Shown here: one piece after another, positions 62,505-64,000 of the stretch | Layout of the letters: each line of letters begins with the position of its first letter | Position numbering within the stretch: the first letter of the stretch is position 1 | Source of the DNA: Brachynemurus nebulosus | Taxonomy: Eukaryota > Arthropoda > Insecta > Neuroptera > Myrmeleontidae | Length of the DNA stretch: 64,000 nucleotides | NCBI GenBank assembly: GCA_035578155.1 | Contig: JAPWDM010000043.1 | Coordinates: 2,230,419-2,294,418, forward strand | Direction of reading: 5' to 3' | Translations under genes and position numbers: made by a program | Notes under the pieces: generated by a model | What the model was told of the DNA's origin: nothing | Seen by the model: the letters and a program-made list of their open reading frames with translations, nothing else | The model's database searches: none

Positions 62505-63162
62505 CCTTAGAGCCACTAGAACGCTCATGATCACTTTTTCAATTTCTAAGTATCTTTTTAGGAGTAATAAGTCGCTAACCTGTTACTCCCAATTTTAAAA
62601 CAACATTGCTTGAATTAAATTTATCAATTTCGAAGTTTTTCATTGAAAACGCTAGAGTATTGCCACTTTTAAAAATGGAGTCAAAATTTTCTATTGATTA
62701 GCCCAACCTCTTTCTTGAATTCCGCAATGATAAAATTTGATTTTTGAAACGTAATTATTTAAAAACATGAGGAAAAATAATGCAAATGTAATAATTTTTT
62801 ACCATAACTTAAAAAAAAAAAAACAAATAAAAATTAAATATAACAGATTCCATTTAAGGGATTATACACAGCTGTGATAGTCGGAAAAATTTATTACTTT
62901 TTTTATTGCATATTCTTTAAGTACATTACTCTCACCAAATTCCATAACGATCGAAGCATTAGATCCAAAGTTATAGCTATTTATAGCGTACTACCTCGAG
63001 TAGCGCCCGCTGCTACACGTGCGCAGCTGCCGCTCCGTAAAATATAAGCGGTACGTCAACTTTCGCCACTCTATTCGAAATGTATGGCCTTGAAACTTTG
63101 GAGCAGTTTTGTATAGACTTTGGAACGTTCAACATCGAATATGAAAGAAACAAACTTGTCAT
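62505..63162 (+). other. TRPM intron, nothing recognised
   Basis: AT-rich sequence apart from a G+C-richer stretch near 63000-63030. No coding likeness. Confidence 0.5.
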
Positions 63163-63166
63163 TTTA

Positions 63167-63418
63167 ACCTCTTTAGCGGATTGTCAATTTATTTTAAACT
63201 GACAAAAAAAATACCATCCAAGTTAACCACCTTCTAGATAACTATGTTAAAAAGGTTTGATTCTAGGATAAATAAAGCTCTCTATAATGTATTCTTTTTC
63301 TTATTCAAATAGGTGGCAGCACAAACAGTTACCGACATGAGAACGAGTGTCACTCGTCGTGTCCGCTAGTTGTTAGAATTACGGACCCGAGTGAGACTCG
63401 GGGTATCCGCTAAAGTGG
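63167..63418. mobile_element. piggyBac-type MITE
   Basis: The ends CCTCTTTAGCGGAT and ATCCGCTAAAGTGG are inverted with one mismatch. TTAA lies on both sides (63163-63166, 63419-63422). 252 bases. Confidence 0.82.
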
Positions 63419-63422
63419 TTAA

Positions 63423-64000
63423 ACGCGATTATCTTAGAATCGTATTTTTTTGAAAATACCTTTGCGGTGGACACGATTACTAAAAAAACTATCATCGAAT
63501 CAATACCAAATTTATACTACTTATTTATTATAATATAATAATAGCTAGTCGCTGACGGGAGGATTTTCAATTTTTTCAAAAAGATTTTTTCATTGCAAAA
63601 AAATCAAACATTTAACACCTTGAAAAAATAAACTTTTTGTTAAAATCGTCATTTTTTTTTTAAATTTAAATTTTGACAAATCCTTTCGTTAGCGACTAGA
63701 CAATAAAATATATTAAAGAAATGTTTTTGAAATTTTGATTTCGGATGAACCATTCTCGAGTTATCCTATCCACCGCGACTGATGCACTCCTGGAATACAG
63801 TTGTAGTTCCGCTATTTTCAAATATTTTTCTATGAAAAAAATTTAACAAGTATCCCAAAACATGTACTGATGGTACTGATCAATGTTGTTAACAGTTTTA
63901 AAATAAATATTTATTTTGTTGTCGAAAAAAAATTGAGAATTTGTCGCCACTTTGCCCACTATAACTGTATATAACCCCTTAAAAGAAAAAAAAAATTATT
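63423..64000 (+). other. end of window, nothing recognised
   Basis: AT-rich, probably still TRPM intron; the next exon of the channel was not found. Confidence 0.5.

Noticed and set aside
1..64000. tRNA, rRNA or other stable RNA genes
   Set aside because: No cloverleaf or rRNA-like segment was noticed; the tRNA-like strings found are primer-binding sites of LTR elements. A tRNA scan would settle it.

Overview
This is a 64 kb piece of an AT-rich insect genome. The only host gene I can see is one plus-strand gene for a TRPM-family cation channel. It is split into at least 13 exons and runs from position 2335 past exon 13 at 61678; both its start and its end lie outside the window. Insects usually carry one such gene (Trpm in Drosophila). 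The order of the insect is not clear from the sequence.

The exons fall in four groups: 2335-6050 (eight exons, N-terminal melastatin homology region), 39949-40316 (S1), 50217-50417 (S1-S2 linker into S2), and 60378-61678 (S2 to S6 with the pore). In addition, a 60-base, phase-neutral candidate cassette exon lies at 47108-47167. The thirteen exons join without a break in frame and encode about 1029 residues.

Almost everything else is transposable-element DNA inside the introns, above all the 33.9 kb intron 6051-39948. At 7271-17999 a long inverted-repeat element was split by a CsRn1-type Ty3/gypsy LTR element (7358-13208), a DNA element with a 9-10 bp target duplication (13422-15897) and a hAT element that itself holds a Harbinger-type MITE. 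Two long palindromes follow (18659-20314 and 20382-21255). At 21299-38520 there is a set of nested insertions: one PIF/Harbinger copy contains a BEL/Pao element (22554-35366), which contains an intact copia element (25098-29821) and a hAT MITE. The same Harbinger copy also contains a second copy of its own family, which contains a third. Most of these insertion events can be read from target-site duplications.

The intron 40317-50216 holds another nest (a foldback MITE at 40675-45807 with up to six further insertions) and several TA-type MITEs. The intron 50418-60377 holds a decayed copy of a protein family I know only as a widespread uncharacterised arthropod repeat, a large satellite-like repeat in two copies, and a second Ty3/gypsy element (54631-59557). 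The last part has a hAT MITE and a piggyBac-type MITE.

The genes do not form an operon or pathway. The window is best read as a long-intron ion-channel gene that has been a repeated target for transposons. The most recent large arrival looks to be the copia element (no LTR difference found, one complete 1332-codon ORF). No RNA genes or CRISPR arrays were found.
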